Counted from the stretch's first letter, positions 21,345 to 32,960 are shown. The stretch: 64,000 nucleotides of DNA from Maratus speciosus (GCA_963932465.1 OZ010787.1:30198087-30262086), one strand, 5' to 3'. Made by a program: numbers and translations. Notes: generated from the letters alone by a model not told the origin.

Positions 21345-24318
21345 CAGGGTGTTCCGTTAAAGGGGTCCAATATTAATAGGGGTAATAGAGGAGATCACAT
21401 GGAGCATAAATCAGTATATAAAGCCTGGTCGGATCTCAATAGTTTTCAAGTTACAGCAAATAGAATGAAAATTCGGAAAATTGTAAAAGAGCCCTCATTG
21501 CTAAACTATCGATAATGCTACATAAAAACGAAGCACATATTTAGAAAGAGCAGAAAAAAACCTACAAAATGACATCAATTGTATTAAAATAGCAATATTT
21601 ATTGACGAGTTACAAGCCCTGAAACAGTGAAAAGAGTACGAAATCCAATATACATCAAAATAGTTAATCGTTAATTCCAAAAAGACAACTCTAGCTACAA
21701 CAAGGAAAATGTAGTAAAATTTGGCCCATTCCGAAAACTTTCGAAAAAGCTTACAATGAACCATATCGGTTTAATTGTGTGAGAGAAATTAATCAGTTTC
21801 TTAGTTACAACTCCGCTTTCTTTGACACTAGCAAAGGTTAAACTCCGCCCATCACGATTGGAAACACCGCCTTTTTAATTACTCTCAACTATACATTTTC
21901 GATCATGCTTCTTCTGAGATGCAACATTTTTAATTATTCAAGAGTTGAATGAACCAAAATAACTTTACAATAATAGTCTACATTTTAAAGTGGTCTTTTA
22001 TTGATATAAAGCTTAAGTTAAATTCTTTAAAATTAAACTGGTGGTGAAAATTCGGAAATAATTAAAAATATTGCGATTTGTAACTATGCAAGAAGTTTCA
22101 GTACATGTTTTACATGGACAATTATTGTATGTATATGTGCATCATAATTTATGATAGGAAATAATAATAACAAATAGCATAATAATTTTATTAATTATAA
22201 ATTTTAAAAAGACACTAAATTTTAAATTAATTCATACAAACTTTGTAATTTACAATTTGAGTACACCACAGTCTGTGACTTACAAAATACTGTGCCAAAA
22301 AGTGTTGAAAATAAAAGAAAAATGACAAATAAAGAATTACATTCCACGTACTTTATGACATATGTGAAGCATAGTCTTCTGGCCTGCGCTGCACAGTTCA
22401 ATGTCGGAAGGCAGACGAACGGACATTATTATAATAGGTGTTCGAAATTGCGCCCATTAACAGAATCGCACAGCCGACAGTGACGTCGTAAAGATTGGCG
22501 AACACGCCGAAAAACTCCGACGGAGTTGGGAATGTCTCCTGCAGCGACAACGATTCGCGCTAGTAAATCCTCCGGTGTATCCACAGGCGTTTCACACACC
22601 AGCGATTTAAGGTGTCCCCAAACAAAAAAGTCTAACGGATTGAGGTCTGGAGAGCTTGCAGGCCACGCAACAGGTCCACTGCGTCCAATCCATTTCCCAG
22701 GATATGTTGAATTGAGGTGATTGCGAACACCTATGAAAAAATGTGCCGGTGCGCCATCGTGCATAAACCACATATTGTGGCGCAATGTTGCTGGCACATT
22801 TTGCAGTAACTGCGGTAAGATATCCCGTAGGAAAACCAAGTACGTACTGCCATTGAGTACATCTGGGAGTAAATATGGTCCTATGAGATAATCGCCGAGG
22901 ACACCTGCCCATATGTTCACACTAAACTTTTGTTGTGCGTTCGACGGGAAAACAGTGTGCGGATTTGTATATGACCATGTGTGCATGTTGTGCGTGTTTA
23001 CCACGCCCTCTCTCGTAAATGTTGCTTCATCAGTAAATAAAATATTTTCCAGAAATTGTGGATTATTTTCTGTTACATTAAGCAACCAGCGTACGAATTC
23101 TGTCCGCTGAGCACAATCTGTTACTGATAACAGTTGTACCCGCTGCACATGAAAGGGGTGCATGTTTTCTGCACGCAGAACACGCCACACACTTTGGTGA
23201 GAAACACCGACTTCAGACGCAGCAGCTCGTGTACTCGTGGAGGGGTTATCTTTAAAAATATTCAGTACATCTTCTTCCATTGCAGGTGTTCGTACATGTC
23301 GAGGTTTCCCTGCATCAATGCTTGCTGTATTAAACGATCCAGTCTCCCGTAATCGTCTATCGATTTTTATGAAGAGTTTCGAACTTGGGCAACGTCTCCT
23401 TGGAAATTGCTCACGGTACATGCGCTGTGCTAGACATGCATTTCCATGAGCTTGCCCGTACATCAGATGCATGTCCGCATATTCTTCGTTAGAGTATTAC
23501 GGCATAATTATTATACATCAACTTACTACAATCCCACTTACAACAGCCTCCCTTTAACATAACGCCCACTGATGACTGCTGTTTTATTACACTTTTCTTC
23601 CTATACACACAGAAAATTTGCATAAAAAGTACTTCATCATCCTGAAAGTTCATGAAGGAAACGCAGCAGTCACGGAGTTTGCTTTAAGACAAGGCGAGAG
23701 CTGCACAATATGTCATTCACTTGACCAGACTGAATAATGAAAGGGTATTGATAGAGGTTGATCAGAAATGTATAATTGAAAGATATTAAAACGGGGTGTT
23801 TACAATCGTCATGGGCGGAGTTTCGCCCTTTCCGAGCGTTCAACAGTACAGAGTTGTAACTAGGGAACTGCTTGATTTCTCCCATACAATTAAACTGATA
23901 TGGTTTATTGTCAGCTTCTTCGAAAGCTTTCGGAATGGACCAAATTTTATAACATTTTCCTTGATGTAGGTAGAGTTGCATTTTTGGAATTAACGATTAA
24001 CTATTTTGCTAAATATTTGATTTTGTATTTTTTCACTGTTTCAGAGCTTGTAACTCGCCATTAATTCTCAATATTCTAAAACAACTTATGTCATTTCGTA
24101 GGATTTTTTCTGCTCTTTCTAAATATGTGCTTCATTTTTATGTAGCATTATCAATAGTTTAGCAATGAGGGTTTTTTTACAAATTTCCGATTTTTCATTC
24201 TATTTGCTGTAACTTGAAAATTATTGAGATCCGGCCAGGCATTATATACTGATTTATGCTCCGTGTGATCTCCTCTATTACCCCTATTAATATTGGACCC
24301 CTTTAACGGAACACCCTG
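21345..24318 (-). mobile_element. Mariner-type (DD41D) transposon, 2974 bp
   Basis: Both ends read CAGGGTGTTCCGTTAAAGGG inward, with TA at 21343-21344 and 24319-24320. Inverted repeats run about 610-620 bp (21345 to about 21955, about 23700 to 24318) and have diverged visibly by substitutions and small indels. One transposase gene lies on the minus strand. Confidence 0.92.
22429..23472 (-). CDS. Mariner-superfamily DDD transposase (DD41D)
   Basis: This is a cut-and-paste transposase acting in the nucleus on its own TIRs. The open frame is 347 codons. The N-terminus (MHLMYGQAHGNACLAQRMY, then QFPRRRCPS) is the arthropod helix-turn-helix type known as DUF4817. A second DNA-binding helix (STRAAASEVGVSHQSVWRVL, residues 79-98) follows, then LHPFH-like NMHPFHVQRVQLL. 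The RNase H-like catalytic core has ILFTDEATF (D148), MWFMHDGAPAH (D239) and SPDLNPLDFFVWG (D281), with 41 residues between the last two. It ends GRNFEHLL, like the copy at 60723-61799. The upstream ATG at 23503-23505 opens as Met-Pro and then a TAA at 23497-23499, after which YSNEEYAD leads into this frame. The natural start may therefore have been disabled, leaving an internal Met. The core is intact; activity is doubtful because of the start and the diverged TIRs. Confidence 0.93.
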   Translation of the reverse strand: MHLMYGQAHGNACLAQRMYREQFPRRRCPSSKLFIKIDRRLRETGSFNTASIDAGKPRHVRTPAMEEDVLNIFKDNPSTSTRAAASEVGVSHQSVWRVLRAENMHPFHVQRVQLLSVTDCAQRTEFVRWLLNVTENNPQFLENILFTDEATFTREGVVNTHNMHTWSYTNPHTVFPSNAQQKFSVNIWAGVLGDYLIGPYLLPDVLNGSTYLVFLRDILPQLLQNVPATLRHNMWFMHDGAPAHFFIGVRNHLNSTYPGKWIGRSGPVAWPASSPDLNPLDFFVWGHLKSLVCETPVDTPEDLLARIVVAAGDIPNSVGVFRRVRQSLRRHCRLCDSVNGRNFEHLL

Positions 24319-24478
24319 TATATATTATTTCAAATATTATTTGTAAAAAATTTTTTATGATGATAAATAAAGATCTAAGGTGTGAAAAATAAAGGTCTTA
24401 TTAGCCTTAATTTGAATGGTCTAAAACAAACTTTAAGACACAGAATTCTCAGACTAGGCTACCAGCTTTTATAAGGAG

Positions 24479-24712
24479 TCATAGCTCCCAACCTTCCAAT
24501 AATCTTCCGTAATGTCTGGATTAATTTAACCCAGTTTAACCACATTTAGAACCAGAAAATTTATTTCATGAATACTTATTAAATACCAGGTTTCTACGTG
24601 GAACAAATTTATTTTCATTTCTTAAAAAAATTTCTGGTTTGAAACATATTCAAGAAGGGTCAAATTAACACAAGTATTACGGAAGATTAGTTTGAGGTTG
24701 GCAGCAATGAGG
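24479..24712. mobile_element. Foldback MITE (family N)
   Basis: The left arm TCATAGCTCCCAACCTTCCA continues AATAATCTTCCGTAAT. The right arm is inverted: ATTACGGAAGATTAG, then GAGGTTGGCAGCAATGA. Confidence 0.65.
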
Positions 24713-24762
24713 AGTTAAGATTCGACTTATTTCGGAAACAAGAATTTTTGTTTTAATTTAAA

Positions 24763-25004
24763 AAAATCATTGACTAAGGTCGTGACTTAGATCTTACAGA
24801 AAATGCATTTATATCATGTTATCCATATTTTTTTAGACAGTAAGACATTATATATTAAATTCGTATACTGAAAGATATTTACCGATTCATAACTTGGGAA
24901 AACTATCTAGAACACCAATTTACGAAAGACTTTCTGAACAAGGAGGAGCTTCTACTGCTTTAAAATTCAGATTTGATAAAAATTGCCCATCGGCAAGGTG
25001 TTAA
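24763..25004. repeat. Interspersed repeat (family O), truncated
   Basis: CATTGACTAAGGTCGTGACT through GATAAAAATTGCCCATCGGC parallels 44108-44345, including ACAGAAAATGCATTTATATC and AACACCAATTTACGAA. The left terminus present in the other copy is missing here. Confidence 0.7.
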
Positions 25005-25169
25005 TGACAGAAATTCTGGTATTAAATAAGACGAAACGTACTATTCGGATAATCTTTTGACAAGAGAACTGCAGGCAGAAATGTTGGAAACCATTTATTT
25101 AAATTGTTCAACGATGCGATTATTTTTAAATAAGAAACTTTTTAAAAACAGTAAAATTGTTTCTTTGAA

Positions 25170-25398
25170 CCCCTTAATTCTCGCTCCCGTGATATTCACG
25201 GACTGTGTATTTTATTCAGATGGTTTGATTCCCACCAGTTTTATATAATTGTGCCATAACATAGTACCATAATATTGCGCCTTTATTATTGTATAATTTT
25301 ATCTGTCATTAAAAAAGGTTAATATTTCTTTTTCAAAAAAGTGGTGCCGATAAGCAATATGAATTTTTAAACCGTAATTTAATGCAACCGTTAAGGGG
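25170..25398. mobile_element. Family A MITE, 229 bp
   Basis: Left end CCCCTTAATTCTCGCTCCCG with the palindrome CCGTGATATTCACGG; right end GCAACCGTTAAGGGG at TTAA (25399-25402). The left flanking TTAA has decayed to TTGAA. Confidence 0.75.
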
Positions 25399-25403
25399 TT
25401 AAA

Positions 25404-25560
25404 TCAGTGGTAACCAACTGTGACACGCTGCACACCACACGAAAATTTTATAATAATCATTGCCTTATCCAATCATCGAATCTCTGCGATTCAAGAAGAC
25501 GGCTATTTCTTTAAAAAATTAGTGGTGTCCGGAATGCCACAATTGGACACCCGTGTTTTA
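25404..25560. mobile_element. Palindromic MITE (family H)
   Basis: Left CAGTGGTAACCAACTGTGAC, then GCTGCACACCAC; right arm AATTAGTGGTGTCCGGAATG, then CACAATTGGACACCCGTG. The core has TTGCCTTATCCAATCATCGA. A copy is at 18716. Confidence 0.6.
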
Positions 25561-25588
25561 AAGTAAATGGAATCAAAATTTAAATTAA

Positions 25589-25797
25589 TCCCTTTAAGAG
25601 CGGTGGTTCATTTTTGGACCGCTTAATTTAAATTTCTAAATGTCACATTGGCACCAGAATATTGGAATGAAAACTTTCCTTTTATTGTGTAGGTGAAGAA
25701 AATTTTTTGTTTATTTTGAAATAAATTTGTTCGGAGGATTGTGGCGTCAGTGACTCATTTCAGCATTTTACGAATAGAAGTACCTTGCCCATGTATG

Positions 25798-25799
<2 letters not shown>
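25589..25799. mobile_element. TTAA-flanked MITE, 211 bp, followed by poly-A
   Basis: TTAA at 25585-25588 and 25800-25803. Near the left end GCGGTGGTTCA and TGGACCGC form an imperfect hairpin at the position of the family palindrome. An A tract of about 38 bases (25802-25839) follows directly. Confidence 0.65.
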
Positions 25800-25839
<40 letters not shown>

Positions 25840-25841
<2 letters not shown>

Positions 25842-26619
25842 TTTTGGAACAAATTTGGAACGTGTGGTACATCAGTGAGGCAGTTTCATTGAAAAACTCC
25901 GTATAAGAGATTTAATTGCTTTTATTTATTATTATTTCTATGGGCATTCCAAGCAATACAAAGTGCCAACAGCAGAGGGAAGTGAAACATCGAAAAGGAA
26001 TGCTTGCAGCTACTACACCCACATAGGTTTGCAAGTAAAAAAGAAACGGAAAACAAATGGAAGTCTTATTTTGATAGAACTATACAGAGCGGGGATAAAA
26101 GGCGGGACGGGGAGATTTTATCTATATTATTATTATGCAAATAAAAGTCGGAAAGTTCTAAAATACTATAAAAAAGAAAAGTTTGAAAATAAATTAATGA
26201 AGATAACAAAATTATTTAAACGATAAGAAAACTTATTAATTATCAGAAAGAAAAAAAGAGATTTATTTCATGATTTACTTCATATCCGTTGAATTTATCA
26301 TTGCTTATTCTTAATGTTTTCAAAGAATATTTGTAAAAGTTCATATATTTTTATATTAAAAACTTCTCCATCTTCTAAAAGAGAATTTATGAAATAAATG
26401 CTTTTTATGCTTCTGTGTTACAGTCGGAAAGGTCATTTCTTCTTGTAGATGCTAACAAAGAAATTTTTCATGAGGATATATTGCCTATTTTTACTCTTAT
26501 TTTACAATCGCTAAAATTTAATAGGGAATTTTGAATATTTTATCTATGAAATCTGCGAACAAGCTTGATACTCATTTTAACGACTCCGAAGGGATGAAAG
26601 GTTGAGTGAACCTCGCCCA
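25840..26619. other. No gene recognised
   Basis: An 87-codon ORF at 25963-26226 (+) is Lys/Tyr-rich and resembles no family I know. It is most likely a chance ORF in AT-rich DNA. Confidence 0.35.
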
Positions 26620-26695
26620 ATCAACTGCGCAGATTTGAACTGGAGACCTGTAGTATGGTAAATGCGCGCTGGTCACTACGCTACTGGGCTTTATG
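26620..26695 (-). repeat. tRNA-like segment, SINE head or tRNA pseudogene
   Basis: On the minus strand, GCCCAGTAGCGTAGTGACC resembles a D-arm/A box and CAGTTCAAATCTG is a good B box, with AGGTCTC between them as in a tRNA variable region. An acceptor stem is only partly formed. No target duplication was found. Confidence 0.5.
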
Positions 26696-27430
26696 AATTT
26701 TACTACGATACCTAATTCCACTAAGCTGGATGTTTTTATAGGATGTCGAAAACAGGTATTGTGGAAATTTAAATAATTCATATGCTTGTAAAATTATAGC
26801 AAATGCGTTTAAATAAAAAAAAAAAAGAAGATGTAAAACTGGAATCTTGTTTTGGTGGATAAATCGAGGAAGTGAACTGATACCAGAAGAATGTGGAGAA
26901 ACGTGCAAGACTTTGTACATCAACATGTTGCTTTTCCTGGAAAAATGTTGCTTATTTATAGAAATTTGTCTTTGCAGCTAGAACAAATGTGGTAAGTCCG
27001 TTTTTTGAGGCTGATATGATTAAAACTTTAACCGAACAATGGGCATTGGCGTAGATTTTATTTGAAAAGCATAATGAAATCTTTTTTATTTTTCATTCGT
27101 CTTGAATGCTCTAAGATCTTTTTACGTTGGCATCATAAATAAGGCATTTAAAAATTATGTTTTTTTAAACAGTTACAAAATAAATTTTTATCTATATTAT
27201 TCCATGTGTTTATATAGTGTTAAAATATTTTCAGATACTTTAACTCGATTGTATTTTTTGTACTTTAAAATTCACATATATTTATATTAAAGGTATTTCT
27301 GAAAACATTTTAAAAGGAATTTTATGAAATATTTATATATATATATATATATATATGTTTTTGTGTTACCATAAGAGAGATGTACTCTTGTTGCAGATAC
27401 TAATCAGTTTTGCCAGTGAGTTAATTTTTA
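26696..27430. other. AT-rich DNA with (TA)n
   Basis: No gene recognised. A short (TA)n run lies at about 27335-27356. Confidence 0.4.
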
Positions 27431-28505
27431 AAAAAAATTATATTGCTTGATTGCCACCAATTTTCTTAAAATAGTGAAATTCACCTTTTTTTCTTTCTTA
27501 CCAATGACCAGGCCCCTACCTGCCGGGTCTCCCCAGCTGAACGGGTTTGATACCTGGTATCGGGGCGGAGATTGCCTAATTGCCGCGTAGCGGCAATAAA
27601 TCTGACGAAGGCGTAGATCTTCATCCTATCGACTGTGCCTACTGCTTAGCTGTGAACTTAGTTAAAACGGTTACTTAACATTTTGATCTTGTTGTCTTGT
27701 GCCTGCGCTTTGCTACTCAAGTTGGCATCGTAATTTAGAACATTGAACAGGTAACGAGACCTTCTCCTGGCAAGGCACCTCCAGAGGTATAATTCACAGG
27801 TAACTTGGAGGACTTTGCACCCACGACGGATTTTACATGCACCAGGTGCCATTAGCGTACATGGCGGACATCGGCTGACTCCAGACCGATGACCAAAACC
27901 CCTAGCTGCCAGATTTCCCTAGCCGAACGAGTATACCTGTCTGGCATCGGGGCGGTTGTTCGCTTGGTCGCCGCATGACCGCCATCCAGTAGACCAATGT
28001 CTCGGCCGACCTAATTGTAGAGCCTGTAATTTGCTGGTTTCTCTGTTGTACCGCTTGCTTAACTAATTGACTTTACTGATTTGGCTCCTGCACATTACAC
28101 ACACATATCCAGCTTGGGGAGTAGGGAAATCTGGATGTTAGATGCCTAATCGGCGGTGGGTACTTGTCGTGAAAAGTGGTTCTTGAACCAATTTAGAGGA
28201 AGGGAAAAAGAAAACATTGAGTGCCGCTGAATGACAAGTATCACCATAGGAAATTTTGGGCCAAAATGCAAAGCAAGCTCACGATATTGAGGGATGAGAC
28301 TTCCCCTTTCTACCGCACCCCACCAGGTAAAGATTGGCTCCGTAAGCCTTATTTAATGACAGTGAAAATAAAGTTTATTATACCATGCCAATTGTAACAT
28401 TTCAATAGTTTTCGCCTTAATCAACTTATCATTAACAATGCGAATTTAATTTTTTTTTAAAGTAGTGCCAATCTAGCAATCTGAATTGTAAAAAGAGCAG
28501 CCCAC
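27430..28505. mobile_element. Family F MITE split by an 850-bp insertion
   Basis: The left part TTGCTTGATTGCCACCAATT and the right part CCTTATTTAATGACAGTG, then AAAGTAGTGCCAATCTAGCA, and CACTGGCAACATTG together make a family F palindrome like 18462-18638. Confidence 0.65.
27505..28358. mobile_element. Unclassified GC-richer insertion with internal repeat
   Basis: Two related blocks start at about 27508 (CAGGCCCCTACCTGCCGGGT, later TATCGGGGCGG) and about 27892 (CAAAACCCCTAGCTGCCAGA, later CATCGGGGCGG), some 385 bp apart. No long ORF is visible. The base composition contrasts with the AT-rich surroundings. I do not recognise the family. Confidence 0.5.
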
Positions 28506-28519
28506 TGGCAACATTGATA

Positions 28520-28712
28520 ACATAGCTGTCAACTTTTGTATATTGTATCCCATATAATTGTAATCAAGATTTACATCAGAAACTTTTAATTAAAATTTAC
28601 AATTCTAAGTTTGGTGGAAAAATATAAAAAAATTTCTTTTCCTTATTTTGAAGCAAAATTTTCCGGTGTGAGATAAACATTACACAAACGCAATTGCTTG
28701 CCCCTCAAAGGG
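28520..28712. mobile_element. Family B MITE, inverted
   Basis: The right end TTGCTTGCCCCTCAAAGGG at TTAA (28713-28716) is the inverse of family B, preceded by ACACAAACGCAATTG and TTTCTTTTCCTTATTTTG. The left border is uncertain. Confidence 0.6.
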
Positions 28713-29888
28713 TTAAAGTATTGTTTAAAGAAATAAAATAAAACCAAGAATTAATTTCTCATACAAAAGTGAAAGTAAAACATATATACAAACTTAGAAA
28801 AATTAAAAACAGTGGAGGATATATACAGGGCCGGCCCAAGACAATTTTGGCGCCCGTGCGAGCATTCTCATCTCCCCCCCCCCCCCCAAACATCATACCT
28901 GTTCAAATTATTGACTTTTTTCACACAATTTTTAAAATATTCGTAAATTATTCGTTCATAAACTTTTACACATGCTATTCTTAATTATTTAAGATATTAT
29001 TTAAAAAGACTATAAAATAGATAAACATATCCATATTTAATTCTATCTTTGAAATCTGAATTTTATAATGAATATCAATCTCAATATATAACATTGTGAT
29101 CCAAAAATTAAACGCCATTCATTATACCATGGTATAGGACAACAATAACAATAATTAATTTATTGAAAGAAGAAATTTTATTAGAATAGTTATGTTTATT
29201 ATTTGGAATATACTCTTAAAAATTGTCTATCTTCTTAGCTTTTAATTTCTCTTTTTCGTGGCTACTAGCCGCGTTTAAACGCTCTTTTTTCTAAGGCTCT
29301 CATTGCATTGTAACACGATATATTCTTAGCCTGGATGTAAAGTTGCCAAGCAACTAGGGAATCCATACACCTGCTTTATTGTTCCATTGTTCCACAGAGT
29401 AGTACTAATAAGTAGCATGTATTAATTTTATATTTGGTGAGTCGTGAGTTTTAAATTCTTTAAAAAGCAAAACAAAAACCACATAAGAATATTCGAATTA
29501 TAAACAGATCAATTTGAAATTAAAAATGCAAGACTTTAACGCAGACTCCGATTGATAACTCTGGGTATGTTTCCCCAAAACTGTGTTTTTGCTACTTATA
29601 TACATTGAAAATAATAATAATAATAGTTTGCAGATAGATCATCATTTCTTTGGAATATAGGTATATTCTAAAATGATTATACCTACATACTCTAACAATG
29701 TTTGTGTCAGTTAAACGACGCGTTTTCTTTTTTTTTTTTTTGGGGGGGGGGGCGGAGGGTGTTAGGTTGTGCTTTTTAAAGGTGTATCACATACAGAAAA
29801 CACGTTCTAATGGCAACAAATAAATTTTACGCCTTTTAAGTAGTAAAAAAAGTAGGTAAAAAATTTACTATAATCATTTTATACATAT

Positions 29889-31277
29889 GGGGCATTCTCA
29901 CAATCTTTTGACTTTCGGGAATAAAAATCTGGTGAAATTAAACTTGCTAAAATAACATTTTAATCTGATAGAGGAATGCCTTAATGATTCAAAATAAAGA
30001 AAAAATGGTCAGCAGCGAAAATTTTTTTATTTAACTGAGGTTTAAGTTAAACTTGCGAGTTTATTTTTCCTTACCATTTGACCACTAAAGCTTTTTATTT
30101 TCTTCTAAATTTTTACTTATTATGAATTTACATAGTACCCACAGAACATTCAAATAAGAAATAATAACAATGTATTAGTTTTAGTACAAAATTTTGGTAT
30201 AACATTGTCTTAAAGAGGTGTTAAAGAAGGGACGGTAAGGTAAAAAAAGGGGGACGGTATGGGAAAACAGGGACGAAGTGGGAAAAATAGGACGGTGTGG
30301 ATGGAACGGTAAGGTAAATTACCACCTATTTTAGGCACATCATGTTAAGACTAAGTGGTAGCCACAATGTTCATTGATTTTTAGAAACAATTATTTACAT
30401 TGGATTAAATTTTAATAAAAATAATAATTTACCTCGAAAATTGCTGTAATAAACCTTGGGGGCGATAAGACTACCCATAAAGGTTGGGTTGGGTTGATTT
30501 TTGACGGCCAATTATCTACACGAGGGATATAGGCCCGGGGGGTCTTTCTAAGGGAACCTAATCCGTATTAACGCATGGAATATCCACGGCTCGAAGAAAA
30601 CCACGAAAACTCCGAACAATTAGGCCGACGGGCGCGATTGGGATCGAACCCAGCACCTCCTGTCTACCAGCTTCGAGAGCAGAACCTCTCGGCCACTGGT
30701 GGGGCCGACTACCCATAAAGCCACGATGCTTCAAATTGATATTTATATGCTTATTTAAATTCCGCAGTAAATTTCCTGTCAAAGAATTTTAGACCTTCTT
30801 TCTCTAGCATACTTCTGCTTGAGAAAAAACTTGAAAATATTCTGTGGCTGCATCCGAAGTGATTTTCTGTATAATTTTACAAGAGGGACGGTAAAGAATC
30901 TAAAACCCAGGGACAGAGTTTAAAAAATAATAACAACCCTAAAAATGTGTGCAGGTTCATTTTTTGCTACATATTTATGTGAAAAAAGAGTTCCAGTTTC
31001 GGAAAAAAATTACGTCGAATTATTTTTATTGAAACAATATTACACAGACAGCTCCAAACTTAAAAATCAGCACCAGGAACACGGGACGGTATAGAAGTTT
31101 TCCTGGTATTTAGACCCACAACATCATCTAAAACTTATTTATCTATTTAATATTGTTATGCACAAATGCAATGGGATGTTCCCCAGTATATGAAATAAAA
31201 AAAACCCGCAAGAATATGTACTAAAATAAAAATTATTATTCAGGGACATAAAAGTCAAAAGATTCTGAGAATGCCCC
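29889..31277. mobile_element. TIR element nested in the hAT element, 1.39 kb
   Basis: Left GGGGCATTCTCACAATCTTT then TGACTTT, and right-end inverse GGGGCATTCTCAGAATCTTT then TGACTTTTATGTCCC. It is flanked by CATAT and ATATAT. Several GGGACGGTA motifs occur inside (near 30230-30310, 30890, 31082). No transposase seen; the superfamily is unknown. Confidence 0.75.
30483..30706 (-). mobile_element. tRNA-derived SINE, 224 bp
   Basis: Perfect 14-bp target duplication GACTACCCATAAAG at 30469-30482 and 30707-30720. On the minus strand the head has A box TGGCCGAGAGG and B box GGTTCGATCCC, spaced as in a Ser/Leu-type tRNA; the tail ends in AACCC repeats. It would be transcribed by RNA polymerase III and moved by a partner LINE (family knowledge). 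Confidence 0.92.
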
Positions 31278-31739
31278 ATATATGTTGAAAATAAATTACC
31301 TATCTTTCAATACGTTTTATTTATTTATTTATTTTATTTATTTATTTTTTTTTTTTTACAATGTGTACAAGTAGTAAAAACCCACGCAAAGTTTAAATTC
31401 AATTTGAATCTGTGTTAAAGTATGCGTTATCAATTAGCTTCAAATTGGCCCGGTTCTGATTTGAATATTTTCACGCAATCTCTTTTTATAGGTTAAAAAA
31501 TTAAAAAATATATCGAAAACAAGAAAATCGATTTTTTAAGGTTTAAAAATGATCGTGATCACTACACTAAAATTTTGAATTCTGAAAAGGATTCCCTTAT
31601 CATAATGAGAATTTTTAGAAAATTCATTAATCTCTATTAAAATTCATTTGAAAAAAAAAAAAAATTCTTGTCTTTAAAATAATTAAGATATGAACACAGA
31701 ATCTGAAGCACAGTATATAGTATACATTCCGGTTAAGTA

Positions 31740-32960
31740 GTGATTACAGACACACACACATAAAGGGAAAAAAGGTCTATACAATAGTTGTTTATCTTCA
31801 AAATATGCGAGATATTTTCGATTTAAAGCTTCCTTAAACATGGCGTAATCATGTAAAGAACAAAATGAGTTTAGAGAAACTCTTTAGTTCTTCATTTTTC
31901 GAATATAATAAAATATTTCACAAATTAATGCATTCACACACCACACACAAGGTGAAAGAAAGGTCTACAAATCTTGTTTATCTTCAAAATATGTGAGAAA
32001 ATTCCTATTTAAAGCCTCTCTAAATATGGCGCCTCCCTCTCTCCATTTAATCACTTGGATCCCCTTTTCAGGTACGTAATCATGTAAAGAACAAAATGGG
32101 TTTAGACGTTTAGAGAAACTTTTTCTTTCTTCATTTTTCGTATATAATAAAATATTTTACTAAAGAATGCATTCACATACGACATACAAGGGGAGGGGGA
32201 AGCCTACAATTCTTGTTTATCTTCAAAATATGTGAGATAATTCCGATTTAACCCTAGATCTACCGGGAATTTTATTCAAGTTTTAATAAAACGTTCTACA
32301 CCAGAATTTTTATTTAAAACTATTTAACTTATTTATTTACCTTATTTTTGTCTGGTTTATATACTTAGTTTATTTTAAAGAAATTTCTGGTTTGAATGAA
32401 TATTTTGTATGTACCTGTCGGGTCCAATGGACCCGTCTGGTAGACGGAGGGTTAAAGCTTCCCTAAATATGCTCCCCCCCCCCCCCTCCCTCCATTTAGT
32501 CATTTGGATCGTCCTTTCAGGTACGTAATCATGTAAAGAACAAATTGAGTTTAGAGAAACTTTTTCTTTCTTCATTTTTCGCATGTAATAAAATATTTTA
32601 CTAAAGAATGCATTCAAACACCATACACAAGGGGAATAAAAGGTCTACAATTCTTGCTTATTCTCAAAATATGCGAGATAATTTTGATTTAAAGCCTCCC
32701 TAAATATGGCGCGCCCTCTCCTCCATTTAATCAGTTTGAGGGTCCTGTCGGGTACGTAATCATGTAAAGTACAAAATGGGTTTGAGCTATCCTTAGTAAC
32801 ATTTAGAGAAATTTTTCTTTCTTCATTTTTCGGACATAATAAAATATTTTACTAAAGAATGCATCCAGACATACACAAGGGGAAAAAAAGTCTGCAATTT
32901 TTGTTTATCGTCAAAATATGTGAGATAATTTCGATTTAGAGCTTTCCTAAATTTGGCGCC
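31740..32960. repeat. Tandem repeat, about 245-bp units, 4-5 copies
   Basis: Each unit has CTACAATTCTTGTTTATC, then AAAATATGTGAGATAATT, TTTAAAGC, CTAAATATGGCGC, GTACGTAATCATGTAAAG, CTTCATTTTTCG and GCATTCA. Unit starts fall near 31765, 31957, 32205, 32645 and 32893. The third unit is enlarged by a 200-bp MITE; the first is shortened. Confidence 0.85.
32252..32451. mobile_element. TTAA-flanked MITE, 200 bp, in a repeat unit
   Basis: TTAA at 32248-32251 and 32452-32455; ends CCCTAGATCTACCGG and CTGGTAGACGGAGGG. Sibling repeat units read GATTTAAAGC at this point, an uninterrupted empty site. The palindrome GGGTCCAATGGACCC is at 32420-32434. It is an inverted counterpart of 10847-11046. Confidence 0.92.

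Noticed and set aside
25963..26226. 87-codon Lys/Tyr-rich ORF
   Set aside because: Composition follows the local A-rich DNA and there is no recognisable domain.
27597..27650. CTGACGAAGGCGTAG, a possible hammerhead core
   Set aside because: No GAAA box or stem II partner follows at the right distance.
31740..32960. CRISPR-like array
   Set aside because: Units are about 245 bp and near-continuous homologous repeats without unique spacers; this is a eukaryotic tandem repeat.
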